This document shows positions 22,436 through 36,100 of a DNA stretch of 64,000 nt, in pieces. The position numbers and the translations under genes were made by a program. The notes under the pieces are model-generated. The model saw only the letters and a list, made by a program, of their open reading frames with translations, searched no databases and had not been told where the DNA came from. This stretch comes from Ptiloglossa arizonensis (Eukaryota; Arthropoda; Insecta; Hymenoptera; Colletidae), in contig NW_027478389.1 in the NCBI RefSeq assembly GCF_051014685.1, positions 2,170,001 to 2,234,000 of the forward strand, written 5' to 3'. The stretch's first letter is position 1. Each line of letters begins with the position of its first letter.

Positions 22436-23836
22436 TATCTTCAAACTCCCATATCTCGCGAACGGAATGACGAACTCGAGAAATTCCTCTTGCATCTGAA
22501 AGTAGAAACTAGCTCGATTACAATGCTATGTGTACTTTTCCCCTAGGCCATTCCAGTTATACGTTTCTGGCATCAGAATTGCGAAAATTTTGATGGTTTC
22601 TCAACCGTACCTTAACTTCAAACTCCCATATCTCGCGAACGGATTGACGAACTCGAGATATTCCTGTTGCATCTGAAAGTAGAAACTCGCCCGATTACAA
22701 AGCTACTTGTATTTTTGCCCCAGGTCATAGTAGTTATTGGTTTCGAGTATCAGACTTGCGAAATTTTGATGGTTTCTCAACCATTCCTTAACTTCAAACT
22801 CCCATATCTCGCGAACGGATTGACGAACTCGAAAAACTCCGATTGCATCTGAAAGTAAAAACTCGCCCGATTACAATGGAGTGTGTACTTTTCCCCTAGG
22901 CCATTCCTGTTATTGGTTTCGAGTATCAGATTTGCCAAAATTTTGATGGTTTCTCAACCATCTCTTAACTCCAAACTCCGATATTTCGCGAACGGATTGG
23001 CGAATCCGAAAAATTTCTGTTGCATCTGATAGTAGAAACCCGCCCGATTACAACGGCATGTGTATTTTTCACCTAAGCCATTGTAGTTATTGGTTTCGAG
23101 TATCAGCCTTGCGAAATTTTGATGGTTTCTCAACCATTCCTTAACTTCAAACTCCCAAATCTCGCGAACGGATAAACGAACTCGAGAAATTCCGGTTGCA
23201 TCTGAAAGTAGAAACTCGCCCGATTACAACGGTATGTGTATTTTTGCCCTAGGCCATAGTAGTTATTGGTTTCGAGTATCAGACTTGCGAAATTTTGATG
23301 GTTTCTCAACCATTCCTTAACTTCAAACTCCCATATCTCGCGAACGGATTGTCGAACTCGCGAAATGCCTGTTGCATCTGAAAGCAGAAACTCGCCCGAT
23401 TACAACGGTATGTGCATTTTTGCCCTAGGCCATAGTAGTTATTGGTTTCGAGTATCAGACTTCGGAAAATTTTGATGGTTTCTCAATCATCTCTTAACTC
23501 CAAACTCCGATATTTCGCGAACGGATTGACGAATCCGAAAAATTTCTGTTGCATCTGAAAGTAGAAACTCGCCCGATTACAACGGCATGTGTATTTTTCA
23601 ACTAAGCCATTGTAGTTATTAGTTTCGAGTATCAGACTTGCGAAAATTTTGATGGTTTCTCAACCATTCCTTATCTTCAAACTCCCATATCTCGCGAACG
23701 GAATGACGAACTCGAGAAATTCCTCTTGCATCTGAAAGTAGAAACTAGCTCGATTACAATGCTATGTGTACTTTTCCCCTAGGCCATTCCAGTTATACGT
23801 TTCTGGCATCAGAATTGCGAAAATTTTGATGGTTTC
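21365..23836 (+). repeat. Two tandem 7-mer units of 1236 bp
   Basis: Monomer starts at 21365, 22601 and 23837 are exactly 1236 bp apart. Both units carry the gagatattcctg/caaagctacttg monomer, tcgaaaaactcc, gatagtagaaaccc-type, ggataaacg, ggattgtcg, the cttcgg/ctccgatatttcgc monomer and cttatcttc with ctagctcg and ggcatcag. The second unit differs at points such as ggattggcg near 22997 and tatcagccttgcg near 23105. This 7-mer overlaps the end of the 15-mer repeat, so the two are nested. Confidence 0.8.
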
Positions 23837-26308
23837 TCAACCGTACCTTAACTTCAAACTCCCATATCTCGCGAACGGATAGACGAACTCGAGAAGTTCC
23901 TCTTGCATCTGAAAGTAGAAACTCGCCCGATTACGACGCTATTTGTATTTTTGCCCCAGGCCATAGTAGTTATAGGTTTCGAGTATCAGACTTGCGAAAT
24001 TTTGATGGTTTCTCAACCATTCCTTAACTTCAAACTCCCATTTCTCGCGAACGGATTGACGAACTCGAGAAATTCCTGTTGCATCTGAAAGCAGAAACTC
24101 GCCCGATTACAATGGTGTGTGTATTTTTGCCCTAGACCATAGTAGTTTTTGGTTTCGAGTATCAGACTTGCGAAATTTTGATGGTGTCTCAACCATTCCT
24201 TAACTTCAAACTCCCATACCTCGCGAACGGATAGACGAACTCGAGAAATTCCTCCTGCATCTGAAAGTAGAAACTCGCCCGATTACAATGGTGTTTGTGC
24301 TTTTCCGCTATGCCATTCCAGTTATTGGTTTCGAGTATCAGACTTGCGAAAATTTTGATGGTTTCTCAACCATCTATTAAGTCCAAACTCCGATATTTCG
24401 CTCACGGTTTGACGAATCCGAAAAATTTCTGTTGCATCTGATATTAGAAACTCGCCCGTTTACAACGGTATGTGTATTTTCTCCCTAAGCCATTGTAGTT
24501 ATTGGTTTCGAGTATCAGACTAGCGAAAATTTTGATGGTTTCTCAACCATTCCTTAACTTCACACTCCCATATCTCGCGAACGGATTGACGAACTCGAGA
24601 AATTCCTCTTGCATCTGAAAGTAGAAACTAGCTCGATTACAATGGTATGTGTACTTTTCCCCTAGGCCATTCCAGTTATACGTTTCTGGCAACAGAATTG
24701 CGAAAATTTGGATGGTTTCTCAACCATTCCTTAACTTCAAACTCCCATATCTCGCGAACGGATAGACGAACTCGAGAAGTTCCTCTTGCATCTGAAAGTA
24801 GAAACTCGCCCGATTACAACGCTATTTGTATCTTTGCCCCAGGCCATAGTAGTTATTGGTTTCGAGTATCAGACTTGCGAAATTTTGATGGTTTCTCAAC
24901 CATTCCTTAACTTCAATCTCCCATATCTCGCGGACGGATTGACGTACTCGAGAAATTCCGGTTGCATCTGAAAGTAGAAACTCGCCCGATTACAACGGTA
25001 TGTGTATTTTTGCCCTAGGCCATAGTAGTTATTGGTTTCGAGTATCAGACTTGCGAAAATTTTTATGGTTTCTCAACCATTCCTTAACTTCACACTACCA
25101 TATCTCGCGAACGGATTGACGAACTCGAGATATTACCGTTGCATCTGAAAGTAGAAACTCGCGCGATTACCACCGTATGTGTATTTTTGCCCCAGGCCAT
25201 AGTAGTTATTGGTTTCGAGTATCAGACTTGCGAAATTTTAATGGTTTCTCAACCATTCCTTAACTTCAAACTCCCATATCTCGCGAACGGATTAACGAAC
25301 TCGAGAAATTCCGGTTGCATCTGAAAGTAGAAACTCGCCCGATTACAACGGCATGTGTATTTTTCCCCTAAGCCATTGTAGTCATTAGTTTCGAGTATCA
25401 GACTTGCGAAGATTTTGATGATTTCTCAACCATTCCTTAACTTCAAACTCCCATATCTCGCGAACGGATTGACGAACTCGAGAAATTCCTGTTGCATCTG
25501 AAAGTAGAAACTCGCCCGATTACCACCGTATGTGTATTTTTGCCCCAGGCCATAGTAGTTATTGGTTTCGAGTATCAGACTTGCGAAAATTTTGATGGTT
25601 TCTCAACCATTCCTTAACTTCAAACTCCCATATCTCGCGAACGGATTGACGAACTCGAGAAATTCCTGTTGCATCTGAAAGCAGAAACTCGCCCGATTAC
25701 AATGGTATGTGTGTTTTTGCCCTAGACCATAGTAGTTTTTGGTTTCGAGTGTCAGACTTGCGAAATTTTGATGGTGTCTCAACCATTCCTTAACTTCAAA
25801 CTCCCATATCTCGCGAACGGATTGACGAACTCGAAAAACTCCGGTTGCATCTGAAAGTAGAAACTCGCCCGATTACAACGGTATGTGTATTTTTGCCCTA
25901 GGCCATAGTAGTTATTGGTTTCGAGTATCAGGCTTGCGAAATTTTGATGGTTTCTCAACCATTCCTTAACTTCAAACTCCCATATCTCGCGAACGGATTG
26001 TCGAACTCGCGAAATGCCTGTTGCATCTGAAAGCAGAAACTCGCCCGATTACAACGGTATGTGCATTTTTGCCCTAGGCCATAGTAGTTATTGGTTTCGA
26101 GTATCAGACTTGGGAAAATTTTGATGGTTTCTCAACCATCTCTTAAGTCCAAACTCCGATATTTCGCGAACGGATTGACGAATCCGAAAAATTTCTGCTG
26201 CATCTGAAAGTAGAAACTCGCCCGATTACAACGGCGTGTGTATTTTTCAACTAAGCCATTGTAGTTATTAGTTTCGAGTATCAGACTTGCGAAAATTTTG
26301 ATGGTTTC
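23837..26308 (+). repeat. Mixed array segment without a clear tandem HOR
   Basis: Contains the ccatttctcgcg, gtagtttttgg and gatggtgtctc monomers shared with 11390-11990. A ggcaacag monomer lies near 24690, followed by ttccgttgcatctg-type monomers reading gattaccaccg. Near 25397 it reads agttattagtttcg-type sequence with gaagattttgatgatttc, which recurs near 51200, 59335 and 61806. Nothing other than satellite is present. Confidence 0.75.
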
Positions 26309-28960
26309 TCAACCATTCCTTATCTTCAAACTCCCATATCCCGCGAACGGAATGACGAACTCGAGAAATTCCTCTTGCATCTGAAAGTAGAAACTAGCTC
26401 GATTACAATGCTATGTGTACTTTTCCCCTATGCCATTCCAGTTATACGTTTCTGGCATCAGAATTGCGAAAATTTTGATGGTTTCTCAACCATACCTTAA
26501 CTTCAAACTCCCATATCTCGCGAACGGATAGACGAACTCGAGAAGTTCCTCTTGCATCTGAAAGTAGAAACTCGACCCGATTACGACGCTATTTGTATTT
26601 TTGCCCCAGGCCATAGTAGTTATAGGTTTCGAGTATCAGACTTGCGAAATTTTGATGTTTTCTCAACCATTCCTTAACTTCAAACTCCCATTTCTCGCGA
26701 ACGGATTGACGAACTCGAGAAATTCCTGTTGCATCTGAAAAAAGAAACTCGCCCGATTACAATGGTATGTGTATTTTTGCCCTAGACCATAGTAGTTTTT
26801 GGTTTCGAGTATCAGACTTGCGAAATTTTGATGGTGTCTCAACCATTCCTTAACTTCAAACTCCCATACCTCGCGAACGGATAGACGAACTCGAGAAATT
26901 CCTCCTGCATCTGAAAGTAGAAACTCGCCCGATTACAACAGCATGTGTATTTTTCAACTAAGCCATTGTAGTTATTGTTTTCGAGTATCAGACTTGCGAA
27001 AATTTTGATGGTTTCTCAACCATTCCTTATCTTCAAACTCCCATATCCCGCGAACGGAATGACGAACTCGAGAAATTCCTCTTGCATCTGAAAGTAGAAA
27101 CTAGCTCGATTACAATGCTATGTGTACTTTTCCCCTAGGCCATTCCAGTTATACGTTTCTGGCATCAGAATTGCGAAAATTTTGATGGTTTCTCAACCAT
27201 ACCTTAACTTCAAACTCCCATATCTCGCGAACGGATAGACGAACTCGAGAAGTTCCTCTTGCATCTGAAAGTAGAAACTCGACCCGATTACGACGCTATT
27301 TGTATTTTTGCCCCAGGCCATAGTAGTTATAGGTTTCGAGTATCAGACTTGCGAAATTTTGATGTTTTCTCAACCATTCCTTAACTTCAAACTCCCATTT
27401 CTCGCGAACGGATTGACGAACTCGAGAAATTCCTGTTGCATCTGAAAGCAGAAACTCGCCCGATTACAATGGTATGTGTAGTTTTGCCCTAGACCATAGT
27501 AGTTTTTGGTTTCGAGTATCAGACTTGCGAAATTTTGATGGTGTCTCAACCATTCCTTAACTTCAAACTCCCATACCTCGCGAACGGATAGACGAACTCG
27601 AGAAATTCCTCCTGCATCTGAAAGTAGAAACTCGCCCGATTACAACGGCATGTGTATTTTTCAACTAAGCCATTGTAGTTATTGTTTTCGAGTATCAGAC
27701 TTGCGAAAATTTTGATGGTTTCTCAACCATCTATTAAGTCCAAACTCCGATATTTCGCTCACGGTTTGACGAATCCGAAAAATTTCTGTTGCATCTGATA
27801 TTAGAAACTCGCCCGATTACAACGGTATGTGTATTTTCTCCCTAAGCCATTGTAGTTATTGGTTTCGAGTATCAGACTAGCGAAAATTTTGATGGTTTCT
27901 CAACCATTCCTTTACTTCACACTCCCATATCCCGCGAACGGAATGACGAACTCGAGAAATTCCTCTTGCATCTGAAAGTAGAAACTAGCTCGATTACAAT
28001 GCTATGTGTACTTTTCCCCTAGGCCATTCCAGTTATACGTTTCTGGCATCAGAATTGCGAAAATTTTGATGGTTTCTCAACCATACCTTAACTTCAAACT
28101 CCCATATCTCGCGAACGGATAGACGAACTCGAGAAGTTCCTCTTGCATCTGAAAGTAGAAACTCGCCCGATTACGACGCTATTTGTATTTTTGCCCCAGG
28201 CCATAGTAGTTATAGGTTTCGAGTATCAGACTTGCGAAATTTTGATGGTTTCTCAACCATTCCTTAACTTCAAACTCCCATACCTCGCGAACGGATAGAC
28301 GAACTCGAGAAATTCCTCCTGCATCTGAAAGTAGAAACTCGCCCGATTACAATGGTGTGTGTACTTTTCCGCTATGCCATTCCAGTTATTGGTTTCGTGT
28401 ATCAGACTTGCGAAAATTTTGATGGTTTCTCAACCATCTATTAAGTCCAAACACCGATATTTCGCTCACGGTTTGACGAATCCGAAAAATTTCTGTTGCA
28501 TCTGAAATTAGAAACTCGCCCGATTACAACGGTATGTGTATTTTCCCCCTAAGCCATTGTAGTTATTGGTTTCGAGTATCAGACTAGCGAGAATTTTGAT
28601 GGTTTCTCAACCATTCCTTAGCATCAAACTCCCATATCTCGCGAACGGACTGACGAACTCGAGAAATTCCGGTTGCATCTGAAAATAGAAGCTCGCCCGA
28701 TTACAATGGTGTGTGTACTTTTCCCCTAGACCATTCCAGTTCTCAGTTTCGAGTATCAGACTTGCGAAAATTTTGATGGTTTCTCAACCATCTATTAAGT
28801 CCAAACTCCGATATTTCGCTCACGGTTTGACGAATCCGAAAAATTTCTGTTGCATCTGATATTAGAAACTCGCCCGATTACAACGGTATGTGTATTTTCT
28901 CCCTAAGCCATTGTAGTTATTGGTTTCGAGTATCAGACTAGCGAAAATTTTGATGGTTTC
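26309..28960 (+). repeat. 4-mer higher-order repeat (707 bp), third copy with one extra monomer
   Basis: Starts at 26309, 27016 and 27723 are 707 bp apart. Units one and two carry catatcccgcgaacgg, ggcatcag, the inserted base in aactcgacccgatt (near 26571 and 27278), gatgttttctc, gtagtttttgg and cctcctgcatctg. In the third copy a divergent catctattaagtcc monomer is inserted from 27723, so catatcccgcg recurs 884 bp (5 monomers) later. The extra base in ctcgaccc is absent there, and the gtagtttttgg monomer is missing. Confidence 0.8.
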
Positions 28961-31078
28961 TCAACCATTCCTTAACTTCAAACTCCCATATCTCGCGAAC
29001 GGATTAACTAACTCGAGAAATTCCGGTTGCATCTGAGGGTAGAAACTCGCCCGATTACAACGGTATGTGTATTTTTGCCTTAGGCCATAGTAGTTATTGG
29101 TTTCGAGTATCAGACTTGCGAAATTTTGATGGTTTCTCAACCATTCCTTAACTTCAAACTCCCATATCTCGCGAACGGATTGACGAACTCAAGAAATTCC
29201 GGTTGCATCTGAAAGTAGGAACTCGCCCGATTACAACGGTATGTGTATTTTTGCCCTATGCCATAGTAGTTATTGGTTTCGAGTATCACACTTGCGAAAA
29301 TTTTGATGGTTTCTCAAACATTCCTTAACTTCAAACTCCCATATCTCGCGAACGGATTAACTAACTCGAGAAATTCCGGTTGCATCTGAAAGTAGAAACT
29401 CGCCCGATTACAGCGGTAGGTGTATTTTTGCCTTAGGCCATAGTAGTTATTGGTTTCGAGTATCAGACTTGCGAAATTTTGATGGTTTCTCAACAATTCC
29501 TTAACTTCAAACTCCCATATCTCGCGAACGGATTGACTAACTCGAGAAATTCCTGTTGCATCTGAAAGCAGAAACTCGCCCGATTGCAACGGTATGTGTA
29601 TTTTTGCCCTAGGCCATAGTAGATATTTGTTTCGAGTATCAGACTTGCGAAATTTTGATGGTTTCTCAACCACTCCTTAACTTCAAACTCCCATATCTCG
29701 AGAACGGATTGACGAATTCGAGAAATTCCGGTTGCATCTGAAAGTAGAAACTCGCCCGATTACAACGGTATGTGTATTTCTGCCTTAGGCCATAGTAGTT
29801 ATTGGTTTCGAGTATCAGACTTGCGAAATTTTGATGGTTTCTCAACAATTCCTTAACTTCAAACTCCCATATCTCGCGAACGGATTGACTAACTCGAGAA
29901 ATTCCTTTTGCATCTGAAAGCAGAAACTCGCCCTATTGCAACGGTATGTGTATTTTTGCCCTAGGCCATAGTAGATATTTGTTTCGAGTATCAGACTTGC
30001 GAAATTTTGATGGTTTCTCAACCACTCCTTAACTTCAAACTCCCATATCTCGAGAACGGATTGACGAATTCGAGAAATTCCGGTTGCATCTGAAAGTAGA
30101 AACTCGCCCGATTACAATGGTGTGTGTACCCTTCCCCTAGGCCATTCCCGTTATTAGTTTCGAGTATCAGACTTGCGATAGTTTTGATGGTTTCTCAACC
30201 ATTCCTTAACTTCAAACTACCATATCTCGCGAACGGATTGACGAACTCGAGAAATTCCTGTTGCATCTGAAAGTAGAAACTTGCCAGATTACAATGGTAT
30301 GTGTACTTTTCCCCTAGGCCATTCCAGTTATTCGTTTCTAGCATCAGAAGTGCGAAAATTTTTATGGTTTCTCAACCATTCCTTAACTTCAAACTACCAT
30401 ATCTCGCGAACGGATTGACGAACTCGAGAAATTCCTGTTGCATCTGAAAGTAGAAGCTCGCCCGATTACAATGGTGTGTGTACTTTTCCCCTAGACCATT
30501 CCAGTTCTCAGTTTCGAGTATCAGACTTGCGAAAATTTTGATGGTTTCTCAACCATCTATTAAGTCCAAACTCCGATATTTCGCTCACGGTTTGACGAAT
30601 CCGAAAAATTTCTGTTGCATCTGATATTAGAAACTCGCCCGATTACAACGGTATGTGTATTTTCTCCCTAAGCCATTGTAGTTATTGGTTTCGAGTATCA
30701 GACTAGCGAAAATTTTGATGGTTTCTCAACCATTCCTTAACTTCACACTCCCATATCTCGCGAACGGATTGACGAACTCGAGAAATTCCTCTTGCATCTG
30801 AAAGTAGAAACTAGCTCGATTACAATGGTATGTGTACTTTTCCCCTAGGCCATTCCAGTTATACGTTTCTGGCAACAGAATTGCGAAAATTTTGATGGTT
30901 TCTCAACCATTCCTTAACTTCAAACTCCCATATCTCGCGAACGGATAGACGAACTCGAGAAGTTCCTCTTGCATCTGAAAGTAGAAACTCGCCCGATTAC
31001 AACACTATTTGTATTTTTGCCCCAGGCCATAGTAGTTATTGGTTTCGAGTATCAGACTTGCGAAATTTTGATGGTTTC
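28961..31078 (+). repeat. 12-mer higher-order repeat, unit 1 (2118 bp)
   Basis: Monomer starts: 28961, 29137, 29314, 29490, 29666, 29842, 30018, 30195, 30372, 30549, 30726 and 30903. The first carries the private gcatctgagggtag, the second ctcaagaaattcc, the third cagcggtaggtg, the fifth and seventh ctcgagaacgg. The ninth has tttctagcatcagaag just before it, the tenth is the divergent catctattaagtcc type, and the eleventh is the ctagctcg/ggcaacag type. On reading I saw no base difference from unit 2. Confidence 0.88.
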
Positions 31079-33196
31079 TCAACCATTCCTTAACTTCAAA
31101 CTCCCATATCTCGCGAACGGATTAACTAACTCGAGAAATTCCGGTTGCATCTGAGGGTAGAAACTCGCCCGATTACAACGGTATGTGTATTTTTGCCTTA
31201 GGCCATAGTAGTTATTGGTTTCGAGTATCAGACTTGCGAAATTTTGATGGTTTCTCAACCATTCCTTAACTTCAAACTCCCATATCTCGCGAACGGATTG
31301 ACGAACTCAAGAAATTCCGGTTGCATCTGAAAGTAGGAACTCGCCCGATTACAACGGTATGTGTATTTTTGCCCTATGCCATAGTAGTTATTGGTTTCGA
31401 GTATCACACTTGCGAAAATTTTGATGGTTTCTCAAACATTCCTTAACTTCAAACTCCCATATCTCGCGAACGGATTAACTAACTCGAGAAATTCCGGTTG
31501 CATCTGAAAGTAGAAACTCGCCCGATTACAGCGGTAGGTGTATTTTTGCCTTAGGCCATAGTAGTTATTGGTTTCGAGTATCAGACTTGCGAAATTTTGA
31601 TGGTTTCTCAACAATTCCTTAACTTCAAACTCCCATATCTCGCGAACGGATTGACTAACTCGAGAAATTCCTGTTGCATCTGAAAGCAGAAACTCGCCCG
31701 ATTGCAACGGTATGTGTATTTTTGCCCTAGGCCATAGTAGATATTTGTTTCGAGTATCAGACTTGCGAAATTTTGATGGTTTCTCAACCACTCCTTAACT
31801 TCAAACTCCCATATCTCGAGAACGGATTGACGAATTCGAGAAATTCCGGTTGCATCTGAAAGTAGAAACTCGCCCGATTACAACGGTATGTGTATTTCTG
31901 CCTTAGGCCATAGTAGTTATTGGTTTCGAGTATCAGACTTGCGAAATTTTGATGGTTTCTCAACAATTCCTTAACTTCAAACTCCCATATCTCGCGAACG
32001 GATTGACTAACTCGAGAAATTCCTTTTGCATCTGAAAGCAGAAACTCGCCCTATTGCAACGGTATGTGTATTTTTGCCCTAGGCCATAGTAGATATTTGT
32101 TTCGAGTATCAGACTTGCGAAATTTTGATGGTTTCTCAACCACTCCTTAACTTCAAACTCCCATATCTCGAGAACGGATTGACGAATTCGAGAAATTCCG
32201 GTTGCATCTGAAAGTAGAAACTCGCCCGATTACAATGGTGTGTGTACCCTTCCCCTAGGCCATTCCCGTTATTAGTTTCGAGTATCAGACTTGCGATAGT
32301 TTTGATGGTTTCTCAACCATTCCTTAACTTCAAACTACCATATCTCGCGAACGGATTGACGAACTCGAGAAATTCCTGTTGCATCTGAAAGTAGAAACTT
32401 GCCAGATTACAATGGTATGTGTACTTTTCCCCTAGGCCATTCCAGTTATTCGTTTCTAGCATCAGAAGTGCGAAAATTTTTATGGTTTCTCAACCATTCC
32501 TTAACTTCAAACTACCATATCTCGCGAACGGATTGACGAACTCGAGAAATTCCTGTTGCATCTGAAAGTAGAAGCTCGCCCGATTACAATGGTGTGTGTA
32601 CTTTTCCCCTAGACCATTCCAGTTCTCAGTTTCGAGTATCAGACTTGCGAAAATTTTGATGGTTTCTCAACCATCTATTAAGTCCAAACTCCGATATTTC
32701 GCTCACGGTTTGACGAATCCGAAAAATTTCTGTTGCATCTGATATTAGAAACTCGCCCGATTACAACGGTATGTGTATTTTCTCCCTAAGCCATTGTAGT
32801 TATTGGTTTCGAGTATCAGACTAGCGAAAATTTTGATGGTTTCTCAACCATTCCTTAACTTCACACTCCCATATCTCGCGAACGGATTGACGAACTCGAG
32901 AAATTCCTCTTGCATCTGAAAGTAGAAACTAGCTCGATTACAATGGTATGTGTACTTTTCCCCTAGGCCATTCCAGTTATACGTTTCTGGCAACAGAATT
33001 GCGAAAATTTTGATGGTTTCTCAACCATTCCTTAACTTCAAACTCCCATATCTCGCGAACGGATAGACGAACTCGAGAAGTTCCTCTTGCATCTGAAAGT
33101 AGAAACTCGCCCGATTACAACACTATTTGTATTTTTGCCCCAGGCCATAGTAGTTATTGGTTTCGAGTATCAGACTTGCGAAATTTTGATGGTTTC
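31079..33196 (+). repeat. 12-mer higher-order repeat, unit 2 (2118 bp)
   Basis: Same twelve monomers in the same order as unit 1, at a constant offset of 2118 bp. All private variants checked are shared (gcatctgagggtag, gtatcacacttgcg, cagcggtaggtg, ccctattgcaacgg, gtgtgtacccttcccc, caacactatttg). This near-identity points to very recent tandem duplication or to assembly duplication. Confidence 0.88.
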
Positions 33197-36100
33197 TCAA
33201 CCATTCCTTAACTTCAAACTCCCATATCTCGCGAACGGATTAACTAACTCGAGAAATTCCGGTTGCATCTGAGGGTAGAAACTCGCCCGATTACAACGGT
33301 ATGTGTATTTTTGCCTTAGGCCATAGTAGTTATTGGTTTCGAGTATCAGACTTGCGAAATTTTGATGGTTTCTCAACCATTCCTTAACTTCAAACTCCCA
33401 TATCTCGCGAACGGATTGACGAACTCAAGAAATTCCGGTTGCATCTGAAAGTAGGAACTCGCCCGATTACAACGGTATGTGTATTTTTGCCCTATGCCAT
33501 AGTAGTTATTGGTTTCGAGTATCACACTTGCGAAAATTTTGATGGTTTCTCAAACATTCCTTAACTTCAAACTCCCATATCTCGCGAACGGATTAACTAA
33601 CTCGAGAAATTCCGGTTGCATCTGAAAGTAGAAACTCGCCCGATTACAGCGGTATGTGTATTTTTGCCTTAGGCCATAGTAGTTATTGGTTTCGAGTATC
33701 AGACTTGCGAAATTTTGATGGTTTCTCAACAATTCCTTAACTTCAAACTCCCATATCTCGCGAACGGATTGACTAACTCGAGAAATTCCTGTTGCATCTG
33801 AAAGCAGAAACTCGCCCGATTGCAACGGTATGTGTATTTTTGCCCTAGGCCATAGTAGATATTTGTTTCGAGTATCAGACTTGCGAAATTTTGATGGTTT
33901 CTCAACCACTCCTTAACTTCAAACTCTCATATCTCGAGAACGGATTGACGAATTCGAGAAATTCCGGTTGCATCTGAAAGTAGAAACTCGCCCGATTACA
34001 ACGGTATGTGTATTTCTGCCTTAGGCCATAGTAGTTATTGGTTTCGAGTATCAGACTTGCGAAATTTTGATGGTTTCTCAACAATTCCTTAACTTCAAAC
34101 TCCCATATCTCGCGAACGGATTGACTAACTCGAGAAATTCCTTTTGCATCTGAAAGCAGAAACTCGCCCTATTGCAACGGTATGTGTATTTTTGCTCTAG
34201 GCCATAGTAGATATTTGTTTCGAGTATCAGACTTGCGAAATTTTGATGGTTTCTCAACCACTCCTTAACTTCAAACTCCCATATCTCGAGAACGGATTGA
34301 CGAATTCGAGAAATTCCGGTTGCATCTGAAAGTAGAAACTCGCCCGATTACAATGGTGTGTGTACCCTTCCCCTAGGCCATTCCCGTTATTAGTTTCGAG
34401 TATCAGACTTGCGATAGTTTTGATGGTTTCTCAACCATTCCTTAACTTCAAACTACCATATCTCGCGAACGGATTGACGAACTCGAGAAATTCCTGTTGC
34501 ATCTGAAAGTAGAAACTTGCCAGATTACAATGGTATGTGTACTTTTCCCCTAGGCCATTCCAGTTATTCGTTTCTAGCATCAGAAGTGCGAAAATTTTTA
34601 TGGTTTCTCAACCATTCCTTAACTTCAAACTCCCATATCTCGCGAACGGATTGACGAACTCGAGAAATTCCGGTTGCATCTGAAAGTAGGAACTCGCCCG
34701 ATTACAACGGTATGTGTATTTTTGCCCTATGCCATAGTAGTTATTGGTTTCGAGTATCAGACATGCGAAAATTTTTATGGTTTCTCAACCATTCCTTAAC
34801 TTCAATCTCCCATATCTCGCGGACGGATTGACTTACTCGAGAAATTCCTGTTGCATCTGAAAGTAGAAACTCGCCCGATTTCAATGCTATGTTTACTTTT
34901 CCCCTAGGCCATTCCAGTTATTGATTTCTAGTGTCAGGCTTGCGATAATTTTGATGGTTTCTCAACCATTCCTTAACTTCAAACTCCCATATCTCGCGAA
35001 CGGATTGTCGGACTCGCGAAATGCCTGTTGCATCTGAAAGCAGAAACTCGCCCGATTACAACGGTATGTGTATTTTTGCCTTAGGCCATAGTAGTTATTG
35101 GTTTCGAGTATCAGACTTGCGAAAATTTTGATGGTTTCTCAACCATCTCTTTAGTCCAAACTCCGATATTTCGCGAACGGATTGACGAATCCGAAAAATT
35201 TCTGTTGCATCTGATATTAGAAACTCGCCCGATTTCAACGGTATGTGTATTTTCCCCCTAAGCCATTGTAGTTATTGGTTTCGAGTATCAGACTTGCGAA
35301 AATTTTTATGGTTTCTCAACCATTCCTTAACTTCACACTACCATATCTCGCGAACGGATTGACGAACTCGAGATATTCCCGTTGCATCCGAAAGTAGAAA
35401 CTCGCGCGATTACCACCGTATGTGTATTTTTGCCCCAGGCCATAGTAGTTATTGGTTTCGTGTATCAGACTTGCGGAATTTTGATGGTTTCTCAACCATT
35501 CCTTAACTTCAAACTCCCATATCTCGCGAACGGATTGACGAACTCGAGAAATTCCTGTTGCATCTGAAAGTAGAAACTCGCCCGATTACCACCGTATGTG
35601 TATTTTTGCCCCAGGCCATAGTAGTTATTGGTTTCGAGTATCAGACTTGCGAAAATTTTGATGGTTTCTCAACCATTCCTTAACTTCAAACTCCCATATC
35701 TCGCGAACGGATAGACGAACTCGAGAAATTCCTGTTGCATCTGCAAGCAGAAACTCGCCCGATTACAATGGTATGTGTATTTTTGCCCTAGGCCATAGTA
35801 GTTATTGGTTTCGAGTATCAGACTTGGGAAAATTTTGATGGTTTCTCAACCATCTCTTGACTCCAAACTCCGATATTTCGCAAACGGATTGACGAATCCG
35901 AAAAATTTCTGCTTCATCTGAAAGTAGAAACTCGCCCGATTACAACTGCATGTGTATTTTTCAACTAAGCCATTGTAGTTATTAGTTTCGAGTATCAGAC
36001 TTGCGAAAATTTTGATGGTTTCTCAACCATTCCTTATCTTCAAACTCCCATATCTCGCGAACGGAATGACGAACTCGAGAAATTCCTCTTGCATCTGAAA

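Noticed and set aside
28961..33196. Assembly artefact as the cause of the identical 12-mer pair
   Set aside because: It cannot be excluded from sequence alone, but recent HOR duplication is a common and sufficient explanation, so it is kept as a finding with a read-based test.
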